Part shown: in pieces, positions 19,178 to 30,300 of the stretch
How positions within the stretch are numbered: position 1 is the stretch's first letter
Layout: every line of letters begins with the position of its first letter
Source: a virus
IMG/VR virus record: IMGVR_UViG_3300031658_000006
Location: 1 to 61,168 of that record
Direction: 5' to 3' (one strand)
Length of the DNA: 61,168 nt
The notes under the pieces: generated by a model
The model's input: the letters and a program-made list of their open reading frames with translations, nothing else
Databases searched by the model: none
What the model was told of the DNA's origin: nothing
Made by a program: the position numbers and the translations under genes

Positions 19178-21595
19178 ATGACACAAACCGTCACAATCTT
19201 CGCGAATATTAAGGATACGTCCACTCCTTTCTACCGAAGTGTACGCAAAGTTCTCTCACGAGTAAAGGATGGAGCGTCCAAGAATAAGGTCAACGCCATC
19301 AGGAAAGAGAAGGACAAGAGCTCACGTAACGAACTCAAGCGTGGCCTACCTGCCGTATGCTTTAGCGGTACGTTCACCAAGCGATTGGACAATGCACTCA
19401 CTCAGCATAGTGGTCTCATCTGCCTAGACTTCGATGGATACGAGAGGAGTAAAGAGATGAAGGATGAGAAGGACAAACTCAGTAAGGACAGGTATGTGTT
19501 CTCTGTGTTTGTATCGCCATCAGGCAACGGGCTCAAGGCTCTGGTTAAAATTCCTGCCGATGTAGACAACCACCTCAATTACTTCAACGCTCTAGAGAAA
19601 CACTTTAACTCTGAGCATTTCGATACCACCAGTAAGAACATAAGCCGTGTATGCTATGAGTCATACGACCCACTCATCTATATCAACGAGGAGTCACTGC
19701 TCTGGGATAAGATAGACGAGCCTGAGTATAGCGAGGTTATGGTACACCGAGACCCTAAGACCATACACATCACCGACGACAATAAGATTGTAGATATCCT
19801 ATTGAAGTGGTGGACGAAGAAGTTCGGTATGGTGGATGGCGAACGCAACATGAACCTATACAAGTTGGCTATGGCGTTCAATGACTTCGGAGTAAACAAA
19901 AGCCTAGCCTCTCATATCATGCGTGACTTTGAGCAGCCCGACTTTAAGATGGTGGAGATAACGCGCACCATCGATTCCGCGTACCGACGTACCGAGAACT
20001 TCGGTATCAAACAATACGAGGACAGGGATAAGATATCACACATCAAGGCACAGCTAAAAAGTGGTGTGTCAAAAAAGGAAGTCCGCTCTCAACTCAAGGA
20101 GTCCAGCATTGGGAGCGACGTAATTGATTCGGTATTAGAACGAGTCGAGCTGGAGAACGCAGACGTTTCCTTCTGGGAACGTAACGACCGTGGTGTCATT
20201 AAGATTATCCCGATAGACTTCAAGTCTTTCTTAGAGGACAGCGGTTTCTATAAGTACTGCCCCGAAGGAAGTAAGAACTACATCTTCGTCAAGGTCACTA
20301 ACAATCTCATAGACCACACGTCAGAGAAAGAGATTAAAGATTTCATCCTCAACTATCTCATCGACTTAGATGACAAAGGAATCTATAACTTCTTCGCTGA
20401 CTCGGTACGTTACTTTAGGGAGGAGTTCCTCACCCTGCTATCTACGATTGACATCTTCTTTATGGAGGATACCAAGGACACCTCGTACCTATACTATAAG
20501 AACGGGGCTGTCTTGATAACCAAAGACACGGTGAGTATCATAGACTACCTCGACCTAGGTGGGTACGTATGGAAAGACCACGTTATAGACAGGTCGTTTG
20601 ACGTGCGCGATGAGTACAGCTGTGACTACCAAGTTTTCATTGGGAACATATGCAACAAAGACAGCGAGCGGATAGCTACTATGCGTAGTACTATAGGGTA
20701 TATGATGCATGGGTATAAGAACATGAGCTACTGCCCAGCTATTATCCTTAACGATGAGGTCATCAGCGATAGCCCAGAGGGTGGTACGGGTAAGGGATTG
20801 TTTATGAATGCCCTCTCACAGATGAAGAAGATGGTGGTGATTGACGGTAAGGCATTCGCTTTCGAGAAGTCATTCCCCTATCAGTTGGTATCAGCAGACA
20901 CGCAGATACTATGCTTCGATGACGTGAAGAAGCACTTTGATTTCGAGCGGCTATTCTCTGTAGTGACAGAGGGCTTGACGTTAGAGAAGAAGAACAAGGA
21001 TGCTATCAAGATACCATTTAGTAAGTCACCAAAGATTGCTATCACTACGAACTATACCATCAAGGGTTCAGGGAATTCATTTGCCAGACGTAAGTGGGAG
21101 CTGGAGTTACACCAGCACTACAATAAGAACCACACCCCATCGATGGAATTCAATAAGCACTTCTTTGCAGAGTGGGATATAGATGAGTGGTATCAGTTCG
21201 ATAACTATATGGTGAGCTGTCTTCAGGGTTACCTCAGTACAGGCTTGGTAGAGTGTAAGCTTATTAACGTGGGTCTAAATCAGTTGAGAGGGAATACAGG
21301 TGATGACTTCGTTGAATGGTGCGGATTAACTAAAGGAAGCGAACACAATAAACTTCTTGAGCCAAACATCAAGGTGTATAAACAAGACCTTCTCCATGAT
21401 TTCATTCAAGACTTCCCTGACTATGCTCCTAGGGCTAAGCATTCCGTTACTCGTAACGAGTTCTATAAATGGCTGAAGGCTTACTGCAAGCACAAGCACG
21501 AAGTCGAACCTGATGATGGTCGTGATAGCGTAGGTAGATGGATGCGTATACGTAGGAAGCATGAGGCTGAGGTACAAACTAACTTAGGATTATGA
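19178..21595 (+). CDS. Primase-helicase with VirE/BT4734-type N-terminus and D5-like ATPase
   Basis: An 805-residue replication protein. The N-terminal part (about 1-150: VTIFANIKDTSTPFYRSV, later SGLICLDFDGYE and VSPSGNGLKALVKI) is the BT4734/VirE N-terminal primase-type domain common in Bacteroidetes mobile elements. The C-terminal part is a D5/DUF5906-like superfamily 3 helicase with Walker A GGTGKG near residue 535, Walker B ILCFDD near 578 and a downstream KIAITTNYTIKG sensor-like motif. It probably primes and unwinds phage DNA. An upstream in-frame extension to 19016 covers the repeat block and is not used; ATG 19178 directly precedes the conserved VirE-like start. Confidence 0.9.
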   Translation: MTQTVTIFANIKDTSTPFYRSVRKVLSRVKDGASKNKVNAIRKEKDKSSRNELKRGLPAVCFSGTFTKRLDNALTQHSGLICLDFDGYERSKEMKDEKDKLSKDRYVFSVFVSPSGNGLKALVKIPADVDNHLNYFNALEKHFNSEHFDTTSKNISRVCYESYDPLIYINEESLLWDKIDEPEYSEVMVHRDPKTIHITDDNKIVDILLKWWTKKFGMVDGERNMNLYKLAMAFNDFGVNKSLASHIMRDFEQPDFKMVEITRTIDSAYRRTENFGIKQYEDRDKISHIKAQLKSGVSKKEVRSQLKESSIGSDVIDSVLERVELENADVSFWERNDRGVIKIIPIDFKSFLEDSGFYKYCPEGSKNYIFVKVTNNLIDHTSEKEIKDFILNYLIDLDDKGIYNFFADSVRYFREEFLTLLSTIDIFFMEDTKDTSYLYYKNGAVLITKDTVSIIDYLDLGGYVWKDHVIDRSFDVRDEYSCDYQVFIGNICNKDSERIATMRSTIGYMMHGYKNMSYCPAIILNDEVISDSPEGGTGKGLFMNALSQMKKMVVIDGKAFAFEKSFPYQLVSADTQILCFDDVKKHFDFERLFSVVTEGLTLEKKNKDAIKIPFSKSPKIAITTNYTIKGSGNSFARRKWELELHQHYNKNHTPSMEFNKHFFAEWDIDEWYQFDNYMVSCLQGYLSTGLVECKLINVGLNQLRGNTGDDFVEWCGLTKGSEHNKLLEPNIKVYKQDLLHDFIQDFPDYAPRAKHSVTRNEFYKWLKAYCKHKHEVEPDDGRDSVGRWMRIRRKHEAEVQTNLGL

Positions 21596-22830
21596 TGGAG
21601 TTCAGAGACTACCAGAAGGATATCATAGATGAGGGAATAGATATCCTATCTGATAAAGGATTCCTTTACTTAGCTATGGAAGTACGTACGGGTAAGACGC
21701 TTACGAGTTTAGGTATAGCTGATGCATTTGATTTAGATAACGTGTTGTTCTTAACGAAGAAGAAAGCTATCTCTAGTATCGAGTCAGACTATAAGATGCT
21801 GGCCCCTGAGTTTGAAATACACGTCACCAACTACGAGAGTATGCATAAAGCACCGCTAACTAAGTGGGACCTTATCGTATGCGACGAGGCTCATAGCTTA
21901 GGTGCGTTCCCTAAACCAAGTAAGAGAGCCAAGCAGGTGCGTGAGCTTATCAAGAAGAACGGCAAGCAACCATTGGTAGTGCTGTTGTCAGGTACACCTA
22001 CCCCTGAATCGTACAGTCAGATGTACCATCAGGTGTACGGCATACCCAACAACCCATTCCGTAAGTACAAGAACTTCTATAGGTTTGGCGATGACTACGT
22101 ACGTGTGAAGCAAAGGAAGATGAACGGCTTAGTGATTAACGATTACACCGAGGGGCTAGAGAGAATCATAAGAGAGATGCAACCACACACCATCAGTTAT
22201 ACGCAGGTGGAGGCTGGCTTTAAAGTGGACACACGTGAGCACGTGCTTCGGGTACAGGCTAGCGATAGGATACATCAGATATGCAATCGCCTTAAGCGTG
22301 ACCTCGTGGTAGAGGGCAAGGACAATGTCATCCTAGCTGACACGCCTGTTAAGCTTATGCAGAAACTACATCAACTGTACTCAGGTACGGTGAAGTTCGA
22401 GAGCGGAGAGTCTATGGTGATAGACTATACCAAGGCTGAGTTTATACGTGAGCGATTCAAGGATAAGAAGATTGGTATCTTCTATAAGTTTAAACAGGAG
22501 CTCAATGCTTTGAAGAAAACATATGGAGATTCCTTGACGACCGAGCTAGATGAGTTCGAGACCACCGACAAGAGCATAGCCCTTCAGATAGTCAGCGGAC
22601 GTGAGGGTATCTCGCTACGTCAGGCCGACGCCTTGGTGTACTACAACATCGACTTCAGTGCTACAAGTTACTGGCAGTCACGAGATAGGATGACTACTAA
22701 GGAGAGGTTGAAGAGCGATGTGTACTGGGTATTCACTGACGGTGGTATCGAGAAGGACATATACAAAGCGGTGACTAAGAAGAAAGACTATACGCTAAGA
22801 CACTTCAAACGCGATGTATTAAGTTTGTGA
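21592..22830 (+). CDS. SF2 (SNF2-like) DNA helicase
   Basis: A 412-residue superfamily 2 helicase, small for the SNF2 group. Motifs in order: FRDYQ at the start (Q-motif-like), Walker A EVRTGKT at 30-36, Walker B DEAH near 98 (VCDEAHS), motif III LLSGTPTPE near 133, then motif V GREGISLRQADALVYYN and motif VI SRDRMTT near 363. It would move along or remodel DNA during replication or recombination. It overlaps the primase-helicase gene by four bases. Confidence 0.9.
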   Translation: MMEFRDYQKDIIDEGIDILSDKGFLYLAMEVRTGKTLTSLGIADAFDLDNVLFLTKKKAISSIESDYKMLAPEFEIHVTNYESMHKAPLTKWDLIVCDEAHSLGAFPKPSKRAKQVRELIKKNGKQPLVVLLSGTPTPESYSQMYHQVYGIPNNPFRKYKNFYRFGDDYVRVKQRKMNGLVINDYTEGLERIIREMQPHTISYTQVEAGFKVDTREHVLRVQASDRIHQICNRLKRDLVVEGKDNVILADTPVKLMQKLHQLYSGTVKFESGESMVIDYTKAEFIRERFKDKKIGIFYKFKQELNALKKTYGDSLTTELDEFETTDKSIALQIVSGREGISLRQADALVYYNIDFSATSYWQSRDRMTTKERLKSDVYWVFTDGGIEKDIYKAVTKKKDYTLRHFKRDVLSL

Positions 22831-22832
22831 TA

Positions 22833-23018
22833 ATGACCGAACAACAGATGCAATTAAATCGAATCAACTCAGCAAAGAGTTGTAATTGGCCGTTTGAAAA
22901 AGGAAGTTATGAATATTATTTTGATAAATTTTTTGACATTCCAGAAGGTATACCTGAAGATATGTATACTGATTTGGAAGCTGATAAGTTTGCGTTAAAA
23001 ATGATAGAAGATGACTGA
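22833..23018 (+). CDS. Small hypothetical protein with VRR-NUC-like N-terminus
   Basis: A 61-residue acidic protein. Its first residues (MTEQQMQLNRIN) repeat the start of the next gene (MTEQQIQSKRIK), and the two 5' ends are also alike in DNA. After that the sequences differ and no nuclease motif remains. It looks like a duplicate of the start of the nuclease gene joined to other sequence. GTG 22827 is an alternative start. Confidence 0.6.
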   Translation: MTEQQMQLNRINSAKSCNWPFEKGSYEYYFDKFFDIPEGIPEDMYTDLEADKFALKMIEDD

Positions 23019-23250
23019 ACAACAGATACAAAGCAAGAGGATAAAGCAATTAGAAGAGCAGGGGTACTATGTGATTAAACTTGTTAAGACAAACAAGAAT
23101 GGCATACCTGATTTGATTGCTATACCTAAGGATAGCGACGTGTTATTTAGTGAAATCAAGAGACCTATAGGTAGGTTGTCTAAACTACAGGAGTACAGAA
23201 TAAAAGAACTTAGAACACATGGATTACAGGTTGAGCTATACAGAGGATGA
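23011..23250 (+). CDS. VRR-NUC nuclease
   Basis: A 79-residue, minimal VRR-NUC domain of the PD-(D/E)XK class. D34 in NGIPDLIAI and E48-x-K50 in FSEIKRP are the catalytic residues, and Q60 in LSKLQEYRIKELRTHG completes the motif. Stand-alone phage VRR-NUC proteins are thought to cut branched DNA such as Holliday junctions, here possibly resolving replication intermediates before packaging. It overlaps the genes on both sides. Confidence 0.9.
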   Translation: MTEQQIQSKRIKQLEEQGYYVIKLVKTNKNGIPDLIAIPKDSDVLFSEIKRPIGRLSKLQEYRIKELRTHGLQVELYRG

Positions 23251-23578
23251 GACACCATACGATACAGACCAAGAGTTTCTGGATGCTATCCTTACGCTTG
23301 ACAGAGCGAGTAGAATAAAAATCCTGGTGCAGATAGAGAAGTCATCCGCCTATTTCTATAAAGGTTTCGATGACTTTATAGAGGGGAAGTACTACGATAT
23401 GTGGGACTACTTCTTTCAGGTATGCGGTGTAGTGAACTGCCCAGACCCTTTGTTCTACATTGTCAGCTACTATAGTGATGGAGAAAGCGCCCCAGTACTT
23501 ACTTCCATAGAGGAGACGGACTCGGACACGTACTTAGACTACGTTTCTAAAGGTGAGGTATTAAAAGAATTAAATTAA
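23219..23578 (+). CDS. Hypothetical acidic protein
   Basis: A 119-residue acidic protein (MDYRLSYTEDETPYDTDQEF), aromatic-rich in the middle (KYYDMWDYFFQVCGVVNCPD). No family is recognised. It overlaps the VRR-NUC gene by 32 bases in another frame, which is long for this phage, so its start may be later. It is followed by an AAATTAAATCAAATG leader. Confidence 0.65.
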   Translation: MDYRLSYTEDETPYDTDQEFLDAILTLDRASRIKILVQIEKSSAYFYKGFDDFIEGKYYDMWDYFFQVCGVVNCPDPLFYIVSYYSDGESAPVLTSIEETDSDTYLDYVSKGEVLKELN

Positions 23579-23583
23579 ATCAA

Positions 23584-24108
23584 ATGAAAAGTAAAGGGTA
23601 TGATAAAAAGCACACTGAGGTGCTTGCAGAAATTGTGTCACACGTATTCGAGGCAGATGTCTTTGAGCGTAGACGACTTAGACCTAACGTAAATGCACGT
23701 ATGGTATTCTCTAAGATACTATTGGATAAGGGTCTCACCCTTACCGAGATAGGTAGGATACTTAGTAAGAACCACGCTACTATTTTCCACTACAATAACA
23801 AGCTTAGCTTTTTCTTGGAGCATGACTTTGCTTTAAGGCAGAAGTACCTGCGCTGCGTGGATGAGTATGAATCTCAATCGATACACTCAGTGACTAAGAC
23901 CAAGCTTCTGGATGAGCTTTATAAACTAAGGCAAGAACTAAACGAAGTAAAGGACTTATATAAAATGGTGACCCTTCAGAACAGAGAGGCGTCTCGGTAT
24001 GACGAGAGGCTTATGGGTATATATAACGTGGTTAGAGACCGAACGAGTATAGGTAAAGAGATGGAGATGGAGAGCAGGATAAAGCGACTATACAATACAG
24101 TGGCGTGA
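23584..24108 (+). CDS. Second DnaA domain IV-like protein with coiled-coil tail
   Basis: A 174-residue protein. Residues about 25-75 form a DnaA domain IV-like helix-turn-helix: RRRLRPNVNARMVFSKILLD, then LTLTEIGRILSKNHATIFHY (compare DnaA EIG-x-x-F-x-x-R-D-H-S/T-T-V-x-H). The rest is a long helix or coiled coil. It is one of two such proteins in the window, differing strongly from the first. It may bind DnaA-box-like sites or act as an early regulator. Confidence 0.75.
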   Translation: MKSKGYDKKHTEVLAEIVSHVFEADVFERRRLRPNVNARMVFSKILLDKGLTLTEIGRILSKNHATIFHYNNKLSFFLEHDFALRQKYLRCVDEYESQSIHSVTKTKLLDELYKLRQELNEVKDLYKMVTLQNREASRYDERLMGIYNVVRDRTSIGKEMEMESRIKRLYNTVA

Positions 24109-24293
24109 GAGACTCCGATGCATACGATAGATTAAGATATATCAACTTCATGATGGAGCGCCTTCACGACTCCTGTAATGAGCTATACGAGCACCTCATA
24201 GACGAGGAGGTAGACTTCGTTGAGCAGGAGGTTAAAGAGATAAAGGAGGTGCTAAAGGAACTGCTAGATTATGCCTCGGAGATAAACAAGTAA
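24105..24293 (+). CDS. Small acidic hypothetical protein
   Basis: A 62-residue acidic helical protein (MRDSDAYDRLRYINFMMERL), with a coiled-coil-like EEVDFVEQEVKEIKEVLKEL. The start is probably GTG 24105, overlapping the previous stop by four bases; the next in-frame ATG is 45 bases later. It is the last rightward gene before the convergent terminator. Confidence 0.6.
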   Translation: MRDSDAYDRLRYINFMMERLHDSCNELYEHLIDEEVDFVEQEVKEIKEVLKELLDYASEINK

Positions 24294-24296
24294 GAA

Positions 24297-24318
24297 GGGG
24301 GGGACCGTTGTCCCCCCC
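24297..24318. terminator. Convergent terminator hairpin GGGGGGGAC-CGTT-GTCCCCCCC (copy 11)
   Basis: Nine base pairs between the last rightward gene and the end of the 3048-codon leftward gene. CTCTTTTCTTTT follows on the plus strand and TTCTT on the minus strand, so it can stop transcription from both sides. Confidence 0.8.
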
Positions 24319-24327
24319 TCTTTTCTT

Positions 24328-27300
24328 TTAGCTAGGGCGCTGGCTCTTTGGTATACCCATCACCTCATAAATCTCGTCACCGTCTATATTAGTTCCAGTT
24401 GCGAGCTCACCTAAGGCAACGACGGGCTCCATGTTAGCTCCCATCAATAAGCTAGCAAGGGGAATCAGCTTCTCATATGTATCCAGTTTAGAGTTTTCTA
24501 TATTTCTAATTGTATTTACTGTAGCGCTAGCTATAGGGTCAACAACGCCACCTCGCGAAGTACGAGGTACCTTGCCTGTCTCGATATATTCCAATGCTGT
24601 CTCAGCCGCAGTTCCTAAAATTGGAACGCTGTACAATATGTTAAGTCCTATCAAAGAGTCTCTAACTCTCTTCAACCACTCGTCTTTATCCGAGCTGTTA
24701 CCCGCTAGCTTAGCTGCATATGCCGTGCCATAGAAGACCGCGTTGACAAGACCTAGGTTTAAGTACAGCTTCCTGATGTCAGCTCGCTTAGGTGTCTCTC
24801 CTTTAGATACAGACCTACCTATGTTCTTGGTTGACTGCATCACGTTATTCATAAGTAAGAACGTAGCGCTACCGAACATCGTGAACATACGCATAAAGAC
24901 ATTGCGACTCTGTTGTAGTTGGTTACGCTCTGTTTCTCGCTGACTCTGCTGCGTAGCATTGTAGTCATCAAATTTAATAGCCGCCTTCTCTGGAGACATA
25001 CCATTCTTGATGTTCCTCTTGTACGTTACCATATATCCGAGTACACCAAGCAGGTCACCCAATGAAGTGAATCCACCAACCAAAGCCTTCAAGGTCCGTT
25101 TTGTTTTAGACATAAACGTGTACTTATTCTGGTCCATATAAGTAGGTGTCTGACCCCCAGCAAGGCTAGATATGTTACCTTCTTTATAGGTTCTCTTTAC
25201 ACGGTTTCTAAACTCAGGAGATATAGACCGAGCTAATGACACAGGACCGTTGCTCTTCTTTCCTTGCGCCATACGTACAAGGTCTATAGGTACAGCCGCG
25301 TACATGATAGCAGCGTCAAGTAAAAAGGCGGTGAGCTCCACAACCTCCTTACCTGGTTTCACCTCAAGGCTACCCACTTTAAAGCTAGGGTAATTAGGGA
25401 ACGCCTCGTATCCTTCAAAGGATGCCACGAAGGAAGAAGCCTGCTTCCACGTCTGAGCCATCTTAAGTCCGAGAATAGAGCCCACGAACTTCCGTTGGAA
25501 CCAAGCGATAGCCTTAGGTCCTACGACTTGGCCCTGTACAGACGCTGGATTGATAGCGTGGTTGATATGCTCGTTAACTAAATTTTTAATACCAAGAGAC
25601 GTCATCAATATGTCAACTGATTCGAACCCAAATATTGCATTCAGGTCGCGCGTGGTATAAGCAAACGCCTTGAACCGCTCCATAGAATCGAAGTGATTCT
25701 CTAGTAGGTCAGTGAAGTTAAAACTCTGAAGGGGTATCTCTCCCTTAACAGCCGTTCGTTCCTTCAGGGCTGTAGCGAACATAGCATTGAAGACCTTACT
25801 GAAATCTCCTGACTTTATAAGTTCAGCCATATTATCGCTTGATATCTTACGGGTAGGAAAATAGTTTTCTATCTGTGTTAGGTTAAGGTTACTGACGTCT
25901 TTGTAGACCTTATTAATTGACTCGAAGTAATCCTGAGACAGGTACGTCACCATCTTATCCGCGAAGTCTCTCAGCTGCGGCCCTAAGAACTCTTCAATCT
26001 TTTCAATAGGAACGCCCTGCTTCTCTAGCATCTCTCGCTGAACGTCGTTCTTTGAGAGCGAGTACAACCACATAAGCTGTGACTTATTGAACTGATACTT
26101 CTTCCCTTGGATAGTGAACTCAGCTATATCTTCCTTGAGTGGGCTGTAGATGACACGCTCCATCTCTTTGTATCCCTTCGTAATTCCGTTAACTGAGTTG
26201 GCTATCTCATCCATCTTAGCTCGCTGGTCATCCAGCCCCTGTAAGTAATTGCGACGTGATACATTGAGCCTATCGTATACATTCTCCTTAAACCAAGGGG
26301 CCATCTGATTCATCAACGTGCCGAGGTGCTTAACGATATCAAAGTTTGACCTTGCAGATTTCATAAGCTCCGAGTATTGCATCGTGCTCACGTACTGCTT
26401 AACGGCTTCGAACTTCTCCTTGAAGTTTCCTTCCTTATACTGCTTGAGGATGTTGGTACGCTGACGCATAACCTCCTCCTTAGAAAGCGGGTTGCCTTCC
26501 TTATCAAAGAGTATAGGGGCTATACTCTTCACCACGCTATCTGCCTCAACCTTTAAGTCTTCAACCTCCCCTGACCTATTGAGACGCCTTTCACTTAGCA
26601 TAGCCCGTGAAGCGGTGGCCTCTGACTTTATGATAGCTACTGAAGCGCGTACCTCTTCGAGTGTCATGTCGGCTATACTTCCCCACGCATCAAGAGCAAT
26701 AGACTGGTCAAGGGCTTTCTCTTCGGGCAGCGTTAATTCCTGCTTTTCGTTTGCCTCATTCCTATTGTTCTTTACTTTAACCATAGCGCTCTGAAGCACA
26801 TCGCTTTCATTGAGCTTCTGCTGCAAGCTAGTGATTGCGCTCATGCGCATCTGCTTGTTAGGTGAGGCGGCAATAGTAAGTACCCTAGTAAGCGTCTCAA
26901 AGTACAGCTGACCTACCGCATCAAGACCACGCGTGCGCGTCCTTCCGCTGGATGTCTTCGCTTTCTTCGCTTGCTTTTTAGTGTATTTTATCAGGTCATT
27001 TATCACCATCTTCTTCTCAGCCTCTCGCTGCTCGTCAATAGTATTCAATACCTTCTGTGCCTGCGAATAGAAGTTCTTCTCCGTGGTATTGGCTACGATA
27101 GCCAGTAGTCTATTGACCATGCTTCGGTTGATGAGGCCCGTCTGCTTCATCTCCTGCCTGATAAGACGACGCAGCCTAGTCTTGTACTCCTTCAGGTTCT
27201 TGATAGCTGCCTTGCCTTGACGTATGTCATTACGCAGCTGCTTCATCTCACGCGATACATCCTTGTTCGTGGCTACGGATAGCGAGTCGTTCATAGCTAC

Positions 27301-30300
27301 CAACAACTCACGCTGTGTGCTAGGTGACTGCTCGTTGAACGCTTCGTTCTCACGCAGTATCTCCATCGCTTTCTGACGAATCTCCTTGGCTGTCTTCTTC
27401 GTCTTGTTCTCCTCCGTCACCTCAGCGAACTCATTGAGCTGCTGTACTACGCTCTGATAGATAGCCTTACCTGTATCCATACCGCCCTTGACATTACCAA
27501 AGACAGCGGGAACTATGATACTTGGCTGGGTGTACTCTGTTATGCCATCCTTAATAACCTTAGCGTCGTACCCTTGTCGCTTCAGTAGCTCACGGATGGA
27601 TGCGTCTGAGTAGCCTTTAGAGCGCCCGTATTGAATGATATCACTCATCGGTATAGACGCGTCATTAGGTATCATCCTAAGGGACTCAGCTAGCTCCTTC
27701 GACTCCGTGTCTACTCCCTTACTAAAGGAAGCTTCTGGATTCCTAAGTTGATTCAGCTGCTTCTCCGTTAGCTTGATAGCTTTACCACCCATTATGTCAG
27801 CAAGCGCAGTACCTAGGAATGTGTCAAGTGTAAGGTTCTGAATCTCAGTAGAGGATAAATCCTTAGACATCTTGAACGTATCCTTAATGTATGTCCACGC
27901 AGCATTAAGCCACGCTTGGAACTTCTGTTTAAGGGATGCGTTAATGATAGTCTCTCCCTTATTTCCTATAAGGATAGCCATCGTTTCATTTATAGCATTA
28001 GTCCTGGCTTCACTATTGTTTAATCCTTCAGCCTTAAATTTCTCAAACTGACTCTTGTACTCCTCTGTTTGAATAACAAGAGAGGCGCCTTTCTTATAAA
28101 CCTTTTTACCCTTAGGTGTGAGCTGTAAGTAATCGGTCCATACGTGACCGAACTCGTGAACAGCCGTATTGTAAAGAGCCGACTCACTATTATGTACCTC
28201 AGGATTGATGTATATATCTCCTCCTTTAGTTAATCCGTATACCACTTCTCCACCCTTCAGGTACTCTCGAACCCCGTCAGACTTTAATACATTAGAGAAT
28301 GTCTCAGTGTCTGTAGATAAATTTACGCTAGGAAAAGAACGATTTAAAAAATCAAGTACACCTGCTCGTTGGTCAGGCGTTGCGATAACCCCTACGAACT
28401 CTGCGTTAGGTAGACCAGCCTGTACTGGAACCACTTGAGTTAATCTAGAACGTTCACTTCTTTGAGCCCTACCCTTTGTTTCTTGAGCGATACCGATAGA
28501 TACATTATTAGCTACCGTAGGAAACAATTCTACTACAGACTGCGGTTGTTCTAAAACTCCTATTGTTTTACCTCTTGGGCCAACAGGATAGTTAGGGTGG
28601 TTTGTATTTAAAACACCAGGGTTAAGCACGTCAATCCCCTGAACAACAAATACAGAACGCTGAGGAACGCCTTCTAGTTGAGGCTCGGTAATCAAATCTG
28701 TTACCACGCCAGCGTTTAGTAGGCTTACTTGTTCCTTCGTAGGGCTATCACCGAGCAATACTTTAGGTACAGCCTTAGCTTGAGACGGGGTATAGGAGGG
28801 CCTTCTTTTTTTAGCGCCAACCTCATTAGGTTGACCCGTCATAATTAAACCTGTTATAACATTTACTGAGGTAATACCTTTTAAATTAGATAGAGATTCA
28901 GGAGTTAGTAGCTGCTCGATGGTTGTAGGTTTTACTACATCAATCATAGCAAGAACGTCATTAGCATCATTGATATAAGACTTGTACTGCTTGGCGGTTT
29001 CCAAAGCAATACCAGAGTCAATAGCATCCTGCTTAATTTTAATAGATTGTTTGACCGCCTGCTTGAGTTGAGACACCGCTTTCTTACGGCGAGATATAGG
29101 TAGCGACGATATGTTATCGCCAAGAACTCTCACTACTGCTTCGTTACTAAGTATAGAAGCTTGCCCCATCTTAACGATGAACATAGGAACTAATCCATTA
29201 TACTTAGGGTTAGCCTTCCACCAACGAGTAAAGAACTCTTTGTTTTCGTTATATACTTTTGTCGCGCTATCAATCTGACCTTGAGCTTTGTCCTTAGTGA
29301 CGCTAGCCCACGCCATATTTTGGTGACCCTCTACTCCTGTAAACCCAAGACCTCCCTTTAGGTTAGTAATAGTATTTCCTGTTGCGGGGTTTACTACATC
29401 GCCAGTTCTAAGCTGGTCAGAAATATTAAATATACCAGGGACGTCTTGCACCTCACTCACATCTATGGTTGGTAGTGGGTTGTCAAGTCGAGAATTCAAC
29501 TCATCTATATCCACCTTAGTGGCTTTAGCTTCGGTGTCCCTCGGCCTTCCTCTTTGTCTAAGCTCCTCAGCTCTTTGATTAAGAGTATTTCGTTTAGCAA
29601 CAGTAAGGGTTTTACCCTTGTCGTCTTTGTTTAATTCTATTGTCGCTTCTATATCTGCTATCTCCTGAGATTGTTGTGACTCAATTTGAGCCCCCGTCTC
29701 ATTCATAGCGTCAAGTATAGCTAGGGTCTCTGCGTCTTTCTCATCTAAAGAAATTCCCAGTGAATTCTCTTTCAACCTAAACCTAGCTGGGTTGTTCTGC
29801 GCGTCTTTCTTAAACTTATCTAGTGACTTAGTTAGCTCAGAAACCTTACCCTCCTTCTTCGCTTCAGACAACTTCGTGTCCTTCCTCACCTTAGCTATCT
29901 CCTCCTTTACCTTCTTCGTCTCCTTATCTATCGCTGCCTTTATCCTCTCGTCAGCCTGAGCTTTCGCTACCGCAGCTGGTGACACACCTATTTCCTTTCT
30001 ATTACCTAACGCCTTCTGACTTTCCCTTTCCGCAGCTTCTCTCTTCTCCTTTTTTAATCTAATAACTTTAGCTTTAGATGCTGCGCTTACCCGTCCGTAG
30101 TAAGACTCGTCGCTCTCTCCTTTCTTTCTATTGACCTCGCCCTCTACCTTTACAGCCGCAGCCTTCTTCTTAACCTTAGATTCTGCCGTCGGCTTCGACA
30201 CAGTTTCTTCTACCGCGACTTCTTCTACTACAGGGGCGGCCTTCTTCTTAGGAGCGGCCTTCACAGGGGCGGCCTCTTCTACTACTGCTTCAGGCGCAGC

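Noticed and set aside
11127-24293. Integrase, excisionase or attachment site for a temperate life style
   Set aside because: No recombinase motif was seen in any gene and no tRNA-like attachment sequence; the phage looks lytic, though unknown genes remain.
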